Numbered from the stretch's first letter, positions 43,507-51,607 are shown. The stretch is DNA of 64,000 nucleotides from CANKHA01 sp035652315 (GCA_035652315.1 DASREA010000047.1:19167-83166), one strand, 5' to 3'. Notes: generated by a model not told the origin, from the letters alone. Translations and numbers: made by a program.

Positions 43507-44144
43507 GACGAGGACCTTCCAGTCGTTTCGGGAGCGAGAGCCGCATTGCGGCGTGCGGTTATGTAGCGTTCAACGGCTTCGCCGATCGCCTTGTCCGCGG
43601 CGGCGCGGTCGCGATTGACGCCGCCGTCGGCCCATTCGATGCGGCAGTCCCCCAGGGCGATATCCGGCTCGGCGAGAATGACCAACCGCCCTTCGAACCC
43701 GTGGGCGCGGGACATTTCTTCGAGACTGTCGCGGGCGGCGGCGTAAAGCGCATCGTTGACGCGCACCACCACATGTGGCGCGGCGACGAGCTGACGAAAG
43801 CATCCACTCGCCAGGGCCCCGATCTCGGCAAAAGGCTCGCGCTCAATCAGCGCCGCGGCAAGCTTGCGCCCGACCGCGACGGCAACCTCGACCGCCTCCG
43901 CTTCCAGCTTGGCTTCCGTGGCGCGCAGCGAATCGTCGAAGCGCGCGAAGGCGGCCGCCACGCGATCCAGTGCCACGGCTGCGAGACGGCTCGTTTCTTG
44001 GAGCGCAAGAGCCTGCGCCTCGGAAAAGCCCTTGCGATAGCCCGATTCTTCCGCCTCGCGGAGTTTGGCCGCAAGTTCCGGCGTGGTCCGGGCTTCACCG
44101 CCGCCGAAGTCGGTGTCGAAGAGATATTTGGCCGCCGCTGCCAT
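43503..44144 (-). CDS. fliH: Flagellar assembly protein FliH
   Basis: 213 residues. The layout fits FliH: a short N-terminus, a long helical coiled coil (LAAKLREAEESGYRKGFSEA and on), and a C-terminal domain resembling the delta/b subunits of ATP synthase (GRLVILAEPDIALGDCRIEW, the conserved GDCRIEWADGG block). It binds FliI and brings it to the C-ring. Its ATG overlaps the fliG stop, and its own stop overlaps fliN. Confidence 0.88.
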   Translation of the reverse strand: MAAAAKYLFDTDFGGGEARTTPELAAKLREAEESGYRKGFSEAQALALQETSRLAAVALDRVAAAFARFDDSLRATEAKLEAEAVEVAVAVGRKLAAALIEREPFAEIGALASGCFRQLVAAPHVVVRVNDALYAAARDSLEEMSRAHGFEGRLVILAEPDIALGDCRIEWADGGVNRDRAAADKAIGEAVERYITARRNAALAPETTGRSSS

Positions 44145-45235
44145 CAGTAGATCAGCTCCTCGTCGCCGCGGCTCTTGGAGATGAGGATTTCGCCTTTGGC
44201 GGCGAGGTCCTTAGCCAGATTGACCAGCACCGCCTGCGCCTCGTCGACATCGCGCAGCCGCACCGGGCCGAGCGCCTGCATGTCGTCCTGCATCATCTTC
44301 GCCGCCCGCGTCGACATGTTGCTGAAGAAAAACTGCCGCACCGGCTCCGCCGCGCCTTTCAGCGCGATGGCCAGCTTATCCTTGTCGATATGGCGCATCA
44401 GCGTCTGCGCCGAGCCGGTGTCGAGCTTCACCAGGTCGTCGAAGGTGAACATCAGCGCCTTGATACGCTCGGCGGAGTCGCGGTTTTCTTCCTCGAGCGC
44501 GGTCAGGAAGCGCGTTTCCGTCTGGCGATCGAAATTGTTGAAGATTTCTGCCATGACCTCGTGGGCGTCGCGCCGGCGCGTTTGCGACAGGTTCGACATG
44601 AATTCGGTGCGCAACGTCTGCTCGACACGCTCAATCACTTCTTTCTGCACCGCTTCCATCTTCAGCATGCGGTTGACGACATCGAGCGCCAGCTCTTCCG
44701 GCAGGATCGCGAGCACGCGCGCCGCGTGCTCCGGACGCAGCTTGGAAAGCACCACGGCGATGGTCTGCGGATATTCGTTCTTCAGATAATTCGCCAACAC
44801 CTCTTCCTGGACGTTGGAAAGCTTCTCCCACATGTTGCGGCCGGCCGGGCCGCGGATTTCGTCCATGATCCCGCTGACGCGCTCGGGCGGCAGATATTGC
44901 TGCAGCAGCCGCTCGGTGGAGTCGTAATTGCCCATCAACGCGCCCGACGCCGACATGCGGGAGACGAATTCCAGCAGCAGCCCCTCGACCGAGGCTGCTT
45001 CCACCGTGCCAATGGTCGACATGATGATGGAAAGTTCGCGCAGCTCGTCGTCATCGAGCATGCCCCAGATCTTGCCGCCGTATTGCTCGCCGAGCGCGAG
45101 CATCAGCACTGCGGCGCGTTCCGGGCCGGTCAGTTGACGCGAGGCGCTGTTCTGCTGCTGCCGGCTGGCAAGCGTTGCCACCAGCGAAGCGATGTCGTTG
45201 GGTCCTTGTGTCCTCTGCGCGGTTGCGGCGGCCAT
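44144..45235 (-). CDS. fliG: Flagellar motor switch protein FliG
   Basis: 363 residues with the three FliG domains: LTGPERAAVLMLALGEQYGG at the N-terminus (FliF contact), a middle domain with ERVSGIMDEIRGPAGRNMWE and HAARVLAILPEELALDVVNR, and the C-terminal torque domain (LMFTFDDLVKLDTGSAQTLM, then LALKGA-like LAIALKGAAEPVRQFFFSNM). It sits 12 bases after fliF and overlaps fliH. It transmits torque from the stator. Confidence 0.96.
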   Translation of the reverse strand: MAAATAQRTQGPNDIASLVATLASRQQQNSASRQLTGPERAAVLMLALGEQYGGKIWGMLDDDELRELSIIMSTIGTVEAASVEGLLLEFVSRMSASGALMGNYDSTERLLQQYLPPERVSGIMDEIRGPAGRNMWEKLSNVQEEVLANYLKNEYPQTIAVVLSKLRPEHAARVLAILPEELALDVVNRMLKMEAVQKEVIERVEQTLRTEFMSNLSQTRRRDAHEVMAEIFNNFDRQTETRFLTALEEENRDSAERIKALMFTFDDLVKLDTGSAQTLMRHIDKDKLAIALKGAAEPVRQFFFSNMSTRAAKMMQDDMQALGPVRLRDVDEAQAVLVNLAKDLAAKGEILISKSRGDEELIY

Positions 45236-45246
45236 GGTTCTAAGGG

Positions 45247-46905
45247 CTATGCGGCTTCATGCAGCCATTGACGGATGATGGATACGGTCTCATTGGGATT
45301 CTTGTCCGCGAGCTCGCCCACCTTCTGCACGGATTGCGCGTGCACCTGTCCCTGGACCTGGGCGATGTCGATCATCTTGGCGGTGTGGTTAGGCACCGCC
45401 TTCAATTCCTCGGTGTCGACGGAAGCGATCGCAGCTTGAACGTCGGGTGGCAGCGGCCCATTTTGCCCGGCGGCACCGGCCACCGCCGCCGCGAGAAGCG
45501 CGGTGCTGCTCGGCGCCGGTTGTTCGGTCGTCAGGATGCGGCGCACCAGCGGACGGACCACCAGCAGCAGCACCAGCAGGCCGAGCACGGCCATCACCGC
45601 TAGCTCGATGCCGCGCAGGATATCGTCCTTGGTGAATTGCAGCATCGACCACCAGCTATTCGCCGAGGGAATCGCCGTAATCGGCGCCTCGGCGAAGCGC
45701 AGGTTGACCACTTCGACCTGATCGCCGCGCTTTTCGTTGTATCCGATCGCCGAGCGCACCAGCGCGGCGATGCGGTCGATCTCCTCTTTGCCGCGCGGTG
45801 TATAGACCATCTCGCCTTTGTCGTTCTTCGCGTAGGTGCCATCGACCAGCACGGCCACCGAGATGCGGTTGACGCGGCCGGCCTCGATCACTTCGGTCTT
45901 GGTGGTGCGCGAGATCTCGTAATTGACCACTTCCTCGGTCTTGCGGTTCTCATCGTGGGCCGCGGCTTCCGGAGCCGATTGCCCGCCGGGAAGCTGGTTG
46001 CTGACCGTAACCTGGCCCGAATTGCTCGCCGCCGTGGACGAGGTTTCCTCGCGGGTCTGGCTCGAGCGTACCACCCGTCCATTCGGATCGAAGCTATCGG
46101 ACGTCTGGGTGATGCGGTTGAGGTCGAAATCGGCTGTTAGCTCGACGCGGGCGCGGCCGGGACCGACCACCGAGGAGACGATCGATTCGACCTGCTCGCG
46201 CATGCGGCGTTCGAATGCGGCTTTGCGATCGTCGGCGCCGGCGCCGCCGGCCTCGTCTGTCGCCGCGCCATCGGCCAGAAGCCGTCCGGATTCGTCGACA
46301 ATGGAAATGCGCTCGGGCTTCAGCCCGGTGACGGCTGTGGCCACCAGATGGCGGATGGCGCGCACCTGCTGCGGTTCAAGCATGCCGCGCACCTTGAGCA
46401 CGATAGAGGCGGTAGCCTCGTTCTTGTCGCGCGAGAACAATGGCCGTTCGGGCAATACCAGATGCACGCGCGCTGCCTGGACGCGATCGATCGCCTGGAT
46501 TGTACGGGACAGTTCACCTTCGAGCGCGCGCAGGTGATTGATGTTCTGCACGAAACTGGTGGCGCCGAGCGCGTCGCTTTTATCGAAGATCTCGTAGCCG
46601 ATGCCGCCGCCCTTTGGCAGGCCGCCTTCTGCAAGCTTCATTCGCAGCCGAGGCACCATGTCCTTCGGAACGAAGATGCTGGCGCCATCGTTGCGCAGCT
46701 CGTATTGCACGCCCTGGTGTTCGAGCTCGGAAGCGATCGCGGCGGAATCATCCAAGGTGAGATCGGTGAACAGTGGCGTCATCTGCGGCGCTGTCACGCG
46801 CAGGATCACGAAGGCGAAAAACCCGACCAGCGCGAGTGTGACGGCGCCCATCGCCGCGATCCGCGAGGCGCCGAGCGATTTGATGAATTCCGCAAAGCCT
46901 TGCAC
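45247..46905 (-). CDS. fliF: Flagellar MS-ring protein FliF
   Basis: 552 residues. It starts MQGFAEFIKSLGASRIAAM with a first membrane helix at about 17-37. RBM motifs follow: YELRNDGASIFVPKDMVPRL, GYEIFDKSDALGATSFVQ, LEGELSRTIQAIDRVQAARV, and SVAVLVDGTY. A second membrane helix lies at about 430-450. The C-terminal tail binds FliG. It is the first gene of the operon and has a candidate CtrA promoter at 46945-46984. GGGAGAG precedes the ATG. Confidence 0.96.
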   Translation of the reverse strand: MQGFAEFIKSLGASRIAAMGAVTLALVGFFAFVILRVTAPQMTPLFTDLTLDDSAAIASELEHQGVQYELRNDGASIFVPKDMVPRLRMKLAEGGLPKGGGIGYEIFDKSDALGATSFVQNINHLRALEGELSRTIQAIDRVQAARVHLVLPERPLFSRDKNEATASIVLKVRGMLEPQQVRAIRHLVATAVTGLKPERISIVDESGRLLADGAATDEAGGAGADDRKAAFERRMREQVESIVSSVVGPGRARVELTADFDLNRITQTSDSFDPNGRVVRSSQTREETSSTAASNSGQVTVSNQLPGGQSAPEAAAHDENRKTEEVVNYEISRTTKTEVIEAGRVNRISVAVLVDGTYAKNDKGEMVYTPRGKEEIDRIAALVRSAIGYNEKRGDQVEVVNLRFAEAPITAIPSANSWWSMLQFTKDDILRGIELAVMAVLGLLVLLLVVRPLVRRILTTEQPAPSSTALLAAAVAGAAGQNGPLPPDVQAAIASVDTEELKAVPNHTAKMIDIAQVQGQVHAQSVQKVGELADKNPNETVSIIRQWLHEAA

Positions 46906-46944
46906 GGCTCTCCCTGCCTATGAATCGACGTGATCAATCGACCC

Positions 46945-46984
46945 GGCAAGAATTGCCCGGTTTATGGTTACTGCTGGGTTAACG
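46945..46984 (-). promoter_or_regulatory. fliF promoter element: candidate CtrA box plus FlbD-site-like palindrome
   Basis: On the minus strand TTAA-N7-GTAA(C) lies at 46968-46982. Toward fliF, at 46945-46957, lies the inverted repeat GGCAA-GAA-TTGCC. In Caulobacter the fliF promoter carries both a CtrA site and an FlbD (ftr) site at such positions. A similar 40-base element precedes flhA. Confidence 0.62.
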
Positions 46985-47018
46985 GCGCGTCGACGGCGCC
47001 TTGCGTGCAAAAAGAAAA

Positions 47019-47049
47019 GAGGAGCGGCGGCCCGCGGCCGGCGCTCCTC
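47019..47049 (-). terminator. Rho-independent terminator after the gene at 47081-47554
   Basis: GAGGAGCG near 47019 pairs with CGCTCCTC near 47042, with a GC-rich inner stem. Read on the minus strand, the stem is followed by a T-rich run (TTTTCTTTTT). Confidence 0.75.
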
Positions 47050-47080
47050 GCCCGAACGGCGGAAAAGTCCCGTGCTGCCG

Positions 47081-47554
47081 CTAGTAGGCGCTGTCGACCC
47101 CGGTTATGGACTTCACTGGCTTGCCGCCTGGCTCGTGCGCCATGGACTTGGTCTCCGAAGCCACTTCACGCTTGTGCACTTTGGTCTTGGTCATGGACTT
47201 GCTCCAGGTGCCTTTATCCTGGGCACGCGCCTTTGACATGGCGTGCAATTTATTCTCATTGCCGTGAATTTTTGTGCTGCTGGTGTCCTTGGTGCCTCCC
47301 GCAGCGCTGCCGGCGCTGCCGATCGTCGAGGAGGATTCTGTCGGGCTGGTAGAGGTTCCGCCAGTCCCGAGCGTCGAGGCCGAGGTGCCGCCCGCCGCCG
47401 CACTGCCGGCGGTTCCGCCGGTGGCGCTGGAACTGCCCGGCGTCACCGAGGCGCCGGTGCTGCCGATGGTTGAAGCGCTCTGCGCAAAAACCAGCCCGCC
47501 CGCGCCGGCCGCGAAGGCAGCGCTCAAAAAAGCGATCCGAAACGTCCGGTTCAT
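47081..47554 (-). CDS. Small exported Ser/Thr/Gly-rich protein
   Basis: 157 residues. The signal peptide (FRIAFLSAAFAAGAGGLVFA, cut before QSAS) is followed by low-complexity STIGS/ASTLGTGG units to about residue 95, then a basic tail with many Lys and His (KIHGNENKLHAMSKARAQDK). It is a diverged paralog of 48021-48620, sharing the signal peptide style and the STIG/STLG repeats. The function is unknown; it is perhaps a surface or matrix protein. Confidence 0.7.
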   Translation of the reverse strand: MNRTFRIAFLSAAFAAGAGGLVFAQSASTIGSTGASVTPGSSSATGGTAGSAAAGGTSASTLGTGGTSTSPTESSSTIGSAGSAAGGTKDTSSTKIHGNENKLHAMSKARAQDKGTWSKSMTKTKVHKREVASETKSMAHEPGGKPVKSITGVDSAY

Positions 47555-47578
47555 CTTTCGCTCCTGTGTATGTCGATC

Positions 47579-47941
47579 CTATTTCCTATCGGAACTTTTG
47601 TGGCCCGGATCCACATAGATTGTGCAGTCGCCATTTCCGGATCCGGCCACTACCGTTGAACCGCCGGAAGATCCCGCGGTCGCAACGCTGCTGCTTGTCT
47701 TTCCATCGCCGGAATGGATCGTCACCGAATTGTCTCCGGTGGTGTATCCAGACACTTTGCCATTGCCGGCGGTGACCGAACTGCTCAGCGTGCCCGGCGC
47801 AGTATCGTTGTCAGCTTTTCTTTCGATCACCTTGCAGCCATCCTTAGTTCTCGCAGAGGTCGATGAGTCATCCGCCGCGCGCGCGCCATAGGCGCCTGCG
47901 CAGAGACCGACGGCGAGGATGGGAATGATTGTTCGCCACAT
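47579..47941 (-). CDS. Small exported Ser/Gly-rich protein with two Cys
   Basis: 120 residues from the ATG at 47941, preceded by AAAGGA. A signal peptide ends near YGARAAD. The mature part is Ser/Thr/Gly/Asp-rich (VTAGNGKVSGYTTGDNSVTI; SGDGKTSSSVATAGSSGGST) with one Cys near each end, which may pair. It could form a beta-rich fibre. It lies 24 bases from the gene at 47081-47554. The family is not recognised. Confidence 0.62.
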   Translation of the reverse strand: MWRTIIPILAVGLCAGAYGARAADDSSTSARTKDGCKVIERKADNDTAPGTLSSSVTAGNGKVSGYTTGDNSVTIHSGDGKTSSSVATAGSSGGSTVVAGSGNGDCTIYVDPGHKSSDRK

Positions 47942-48020
47942 TGCCGCTTTTCCTTTGCAAAACAGAGAGAGGCGCGGCCTCGCGGGACGAGGCCGTGCCG
48001 TTGGTGCTTGGATCGGGCGT

Positions 48021-48620
48021 TCAGTCCTCGTGCCGCCGGTCGCCTTGATGCTCGCGAGCCTTTTCGCGGCCCTTGGCGCCGTGGCGACCTGCTGCCTCAT
48101 CTGCACGATCGAGACCGGTCTTCTTGTCGTCGCCGGAATTGCCCATACCGGAGGTGGAGCTGCCGGTACCCAGCGTCGATGACGACCCCGATTTGCCGGC
48201 CGAAGAGCCGCCGCTGCTCAGGCTGGAGGAACTGCCGGACTTGCCGCCACTGCCTGCGGCCGAGCCCCCGGTGCCGAGGGTCGTGCTGCTGGAGCCACTG
48301 CCCGCGGTGGAACCGCCGACGCCGAGTGTCGAGGCGGAGCCGGAACCCGAGCCGCTGCCCGCCGCCGAACCCCCGGTGCCGAGCGTCGTGCTGCTCGATC
48401 CATTGCCCGCGGTGGAACCGCCGACGCCGAGCGTCGACGCGGAGCCAGCGCCTGCCGAACCGCCCGCGGACGAGCCGCCGGTTCCTAAAGTCGTGCTTGT
48501 CTCTCCTTGACCCGCGGCCGAGCCGCCGGCGCCGATAGTGCTGCTCGATTGCGCGTAAACGAGAACCGCGCTTCCGGCGAGGAAGGTTGCCGCAAGTGCC
48601 GCAATACGGAATTTCTGCAT
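48021..48620 (-). CDS. Exported Gly/Ser-rich repeat protein
   Basis: 199 residues from the ATG at 48620 (signal peptide MQKFRIAALAATFLAGSAVL to YAQ). The mature part consists of repeated STTLGTGGSAAGSG and SASTLGVGGSTAG units, about 35 residues per period, then a charged tail (DDKKTGLDRADEAAGRHGAK). The ribosome site GAGGCG is complementary to a sequence 41 bases upstream (48672-48681). It is a paralog of 47081-47554. The role is unknown. Confidence 0.7.
   Translation of the reverse strand: MQKFRIAALAATFLAGSAVLVYAQSSSTIGAGGSAAGQGETSTTLGTGGSSAGGSAGAGSASTLGVGGSTAGNGSSSTTLGTGGSAAGSGSGSGSASTLGVGGSTAGSGSSSTTLGTGGSAAGSGGKSGSSSSLSSGGSSAGKSGSSSTLGTGSSTSGMGNSGDDKKTGLDRADEAAGRHGAKGREKAREHQGDRRHED
48257..48466. 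repeat. Tandem repeat of 105 bases, about two copies
   Basis: Blocks such as cccgcggtggaaccgccgac recur at 48301 and 48406, an offset of 105 bases (35 codons), with near-identical flanks. The repeat lies in the Gly/Ser-rich gene. Identity at third positions shows recent duplication. Confidence 0.75.
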
Positions 48621-48681
48621 CGTTCGCCTCCTCAAGAGATGTTGCTGCAAGCGCCGAGGGAGCGGCGCTAAGAGGCGAACG
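48621..48681 (-). promoter_or_regulatory. 5' leader hairpin that can hide the ribosome site
   Basis: CGTTCGCCTC (48621-48630) and GAGGCGAACG (48672-48681) are perfect 10-base inverted repeats. In the minus-strand mRNA the first contains the ribosome site and spacer directly before the ATG at 48620. A second hairpin, GCGCCG/CGGCGC, is nested at 48651-48668. The structure could block translation until it is melted or cut. Confidence 0.5.
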
Positions 48682-48847
48682 TCAGGCGGGAAATCGATGT
48701 TCCGATCTTCGAAACGCCCGGCCACACAAAAAAGTTAGCCGGGAAATGTCCGCGGTCTTGGACCTTTTGCCAGCCTGAACGCGCGTTCACGCTTGCAGGC
48801 CGCGCTGTTTGCGGCGCGACACATTGCAGAAACAAACGCGGGAAAGA

Positions 48848-49123
48848 TTAGGAGCGATATTGCTGGATGCGCGTAGTACGCAGGCCGGCAAGGCCGTGCT
48901 GATCGATGGAATATTGCCAGGAGAGAAATTCCTCGACGGTCAGCGTATAGCGTCCGCAAGCTTCCTCCAGGGAGAGGAGGCCGCCACGCACGGCGGCTAC
49001 GACCTCCGCCTTTCGACGGATGACCCAACGCTTCGTCCCCGGTGCGGGAAGATCCGCGATTGTCAGGGGACTACCATCCGGCCCGATGACGTATTTCACC
49101 CTCGGGCGATGGGGCTCTGTCAT
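48848..49123 (-). CDS. sciP: CtrA inhibitory protein SciP (DUF1153)
   Basis: 91 residues from the ATG at 49123. It matches DUF1153/SciP throughout: RPRVKYVIGPDGSPLTIADL, WVIRRKAEVVAAVRGGLLSL, EEACGRYTLTVEEFLSWQ and GLAGLRTTRIQQYRS. SciP is a small helix-turn-helix protein that binds CtrA and blocks its transcription activity after replication starts. It lies 236 bases from flgD. The frame reaches up to 49147, but the family starts near MTEPHRP. A CtrA-like box lies at 49176-49190. Confidence 0.93.
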   Translation of the reverse strand: MTEPHRPRVKYVIGPDGSPLTIADLPAPGTKRWVIRRKAEVVAAVRGGLLSLEEACGRYTLTVEEFLSWQYSIDQHGLAGLRTTRIQQYRS

Positions 49124-49175
49124 TGTTACTCTCACACACTCGACCAACTATCGAAGCAAACCTATCTTCTGCCGC

Positions 49176-49190
49176 TTAAAAATTGCCTAA
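49176..49190 (-). promoter_or_regulatory. Candidate CtrA box upstream of sciP
   Basis: On the minus strand TTAG-N7-TTAA(G) lies 53 bases before the sciP start, one mismatch from TTAA-N7-TTAA. A GATTC (GANTC) site follows near 49199. In Caulobacter sciP is itself a CtrA target. Confidence 0.45.
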
Positions 49191-49359
49191 GCCTCATGAT
49201 TCAAATGGGAAAAGATTGCTCCTAAATACCAATTTAGCAGATTTATCCGGCCTTTTCGCGCCTTTTCTCCGGGTGCGAATGCTTGAACCTGCCCCGCGCG
49301 CTCGGCTCCTTTAACGAATCGTGCACGATTGACGGGCCGCGCTGTTGCGCAAAGCGGTA

Positions 49360-50040
49360 TCAGAGCGCGCCCTGGACGACGCGCTTGATCTGGTCGAGAC
49401 GGAAGGTCTGCTGGCCGATCGACAGCACCGGCGGAGTCTGGCTCAAATCCGCTGAATCGACCATGCCTTGAATCTCCGTCGAGATGGCGATTGGCTGATT
49501 GTTGGCGTCGACCGCCGTGATCGACATCGTGTAGCTGCCGCGGGGCCACTGCGTGCCGTCCGTCCCGTGGCCATCCCAAATGAAATCCTGCTGCCCGGGA
49601 TTGACCGTCAATTTGGTCGAATAGGCGACCTGTCCGGTCGCGTCCTTGATGTTGATCGTGGCGGTGGCCGGCCGTGGCGCTGAAAAGCTCCATGCCGCGC
49701 GTCCGCTGGTCAGCTGCGCCGTTGCACCGTCCACGACGACGGTCTTGCCGACGTAGTTGAGGGCCGCCGTCGATTGCGCGGTCTTTTGCAGCGAAACCAA
49801 AGTCGCCAGTTGATCGTTCGATTTGAGCTGTTGCTCGACCTGGGCGAATTGCACGAGTTGCTGGGTGAATTGATTGGTGTCGAGCGGATCCAGCGGATTC
49901 TGGTTTTGCAATTGCGTTGTCAGCAGTTGCAAAAAGGCGGTGAAATTACTGGCGATCGTCGGCACGTCGCTGGGCGGGGGAGCCGCCGCGCCCGAGGACG
50001 GGGGGACGGGGGAGGTGGTCGCGGCGACGATGCTGGACAT
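49360..50040 (-). CDS. flgD: Flagellar hook-capping protein FlgD
   Basis: 226 residues. The N-terminal FlgD signature is FTAFLQLLTTQLQNQNPLDP, then TNQFTQQLVQFAQVEQQLKS. The body has the tandem beta domains (VDGATAQLTSGRAAWSF; the IWDGHGTDGTQWPRGSYTM block). It caps the growing hook. It starts 12 bases after fliK, so fliK-flgD is an operon. Confidence 0.94.
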   Translation of the reverse strand: MSSIVAATTSPVPPSSGAAAPPPSDVPTIASNFTAFLQLLTTQLQNQNPLDPLDTNQFTQQLVQFAQVEQQLKSNDQLATLVSLQKTAQSTAALNYVGKTVVVDGATAQLTSGRAAWSFSAPRPATATINIKDATGQVAYSTKLTVNPGQQDFIWDGHGTDGTQWPRGSYTMSITAVDANNQPIAISTEIQGMVDSADLSQTPPVLSIGQQTFRLDQIKRVVQGAL

Positions 50041-50051
50041 GGCCGATCCCT

Positions 50052-51554
50052 TTAGACGCGGATGTCGAGGCCGCCGATTCGCAGCAGCCGTCCGTAGACC
50101 GGCTGCAAATCCGCGGCGGCTCCTGGTTGGTCGGTAAAGAGCAGCCGCGCCGCGTTCCGCGGCGTGCCACCTTGATCGCGGCCGCCGAAGCTCTGATCGC
50201 GGAGCGAGAATTGCAATCCGTTATCGGATGTCTTCAGGCCAGCCTGCTGCAGCGCGCGCTCCAGATTGGCGGCGTCGCTGCGAAGAAGATCGAGCGTCTC
50301 CGCGCGATCGACCACCAGCCGTGAGGTGATCGTGCCGTCGCGGTCGACATGCAGCCTCACATCGATGCGTCCCAGTTCCGGCGGATCGAGACGGATCTCG
50401 AACCGGTTTTTGCCGCTTTGCGCCCGCGCCGCAATCTCGACGGCAACACCATTGAGCGGAACGGCTGCCGCCATAGGGGCGGCGGCAACGGCAGGGGCCG
50501 GCGGCGCGGCCGCAGCGGCGGGCGGCGCCGACGGCGATGCGGCGGCTGGGTTCGTCCCGTCGGTCGCGACTTTCGTCGCTGGCAGTCCGGCCGATGCTGC
50601 ATCGTCGCCATTGTTCAGCGGCACTTCGATTTTTTCTGTCAGGATGCGGCGTTCATCCTTGCCGGCAACAGGCTGCGGTGCGTCCTGCTGCGCTTTCGCG
50701 GCCGGCGCGGAATCGGTGTTCGATGGCCGCTGATCGGATGTTTGATTCGAAGAAACCTTTGCCGCGTCGTCGTCAGATTCGGCATCCTGTGCCGTGAGGC
50801 CGGCAGCAACGGAGGGGTCGGCGATTTTCTTTTCCGCACCGGCCGAAGCGGCGCTCGCTTCGGCTTTTCCGCGCGCGGCTGGAGCATTGGTAAAGATCGA
50901 CAACGGCGCCGTCGCTTCGGGCTGCGCCGAAGCGAGTTGGGGCGGGATGATTTCTTTCGTCGATTCGCTGGCGTCGATCGCCGGCAAAGCGGGCACGCCA
51001 GGAATCGGAACAGGCGCGGCAATCGCGACCGCAACCGGCTGCCCTGCGGGTGCAGCGGCAACGGTGGTGCCGCCTTTATCGGCAGCGGGCGGTATGGTCA
51101 GCAGCGCCAGGGTGGCGTCGGTCTGCGCATCTTGCGTGTCGTTTTGCGGCTTTGCCGGCTTCTGAGTTTCGATATCTGCTGCGGCATCCGTCGGCTTGGC
51201 CACGGGGGCGGCAGCAGGGGCAGGCATTGGCAGCGCGGTGGGGTTTGCCGCGGCGCGATTGGGAGCGTCGCGATCGCGCAGGGCGGCGTCTCTTGTCTCG
51301 GCAGTCGTCGCCTCGGCTTTAGATGGGGAGGCGTTTTTGGGGGGGCCGCCGGAATCTTTGCCGCGCTCCGGCTTTGCCGGTGGGCGGTCTGTGGCGGCAC
51401 GGATTCGCGTTTCGTCGGCTTCCGGCGGATCGGAGCTTTCGAGTATCTGAGAAAACGGGCAGCCGCCGGAAAAAGCGGCTGGCGAATGGTCCCGCGGCCC
51501 CGGTGCATGGGAAGGGGCGGGAAACATGCGGTTTTCGTGAACAACGCTAGCCAC
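50052..51554 (-). CDS. fliK: Flagellar hook-length control protein FliK
   Basis: About 500 residues from a GTG at 51554, chosen because GGGAGG lies 7 bases upstream. The first 380 residues are Ala/Pro/Lys-rich and disordered, as in FliK proteins that act as molecular rulers. The C-terminal hook domain is clear: RFEIRLDPPELGRIDVRLHV, ITSRLVVDRAETLDLLRSDA and LERALQQAGLKTSDNGLQFS. A sigma-54 promoter match lies at 51592-51607, so FlbD control is likely. Confidence 0.9.
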   Translation of the reverse strand: MASVVHENRMFPAPSHAPGPRDHSPAAFSGGCPFSQILESSDPPEADETRIRAATDRPPAKPERGKDSGGPPKNASPSKAEATTAETRDAALRDRDAPNRAAANPTALPMPAPAAAPVAKPTDAAADIETQKPAKPQNDTQDAQTDATLALLTIPPAADKGGTTVAAAPAGQPVAVAIAAPVPIPGVPALPAIDASESTKEIIPPQLASAQPEATAPLSIFTNAPAARGKAEASAASAGAEKKIADPSVAAGLTAQDAESDDDAAKVSSNQTSDQRPSNTDSAPAAKAQQDAPQPVAGKDERRILTEKIEVPLNNGDDAASAGLPATKVATDGTNPAAASPSAPPAAAAAPPAPAVAAAPMAAAVPLNGVAVEIAARAQSGKNRFEIRLDPPELGRIDVRLHVDRDGTITSRLVVDRAETLDLLRSDAANLERALQQAGLKTSDNGLQFSLRDQSFGGRDQGGTPRNAARLLFTDQPGAAADLQPVYGRLLRIGGLDIRV

Positions 51555-51591
51555 GGACTGACCTCCCTGAAGCAACGCTCGCCGCTTAGCC

Positions 51592-51607
51592 TGCAAGCCG
51601 CGGGCCA
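51592..51607 (-). promoter_or_regulatory. Sigma-54 promoter (-24/-12) for fliK-flgD
   Basis: On the minus strand TGGCCCGCGGCTTGCA matches the sigma-54 consensus TGGCAC-N5-TTGC with one mismatch, and the GG and GC pairs are 10 bases apart as required. It ends 38 bases before the fliK start. FlbD, the likely activator, is encoded 8.5 kb away. Confidence 0.7.

Noticed and set aside
46945..46957. GGCAA-GAA-TTGCC at fliF read as a sigma-54 promoter
   Set aside because: On the minus strand the GG and GC pairs are 8 or 9 bases apart, not 10, so it fits a regulator palindrome better.
48257..48466. CRISPR-like array
   Set aside because: The repeats are coding, tandem without unique spacers, and no cas gene is present.
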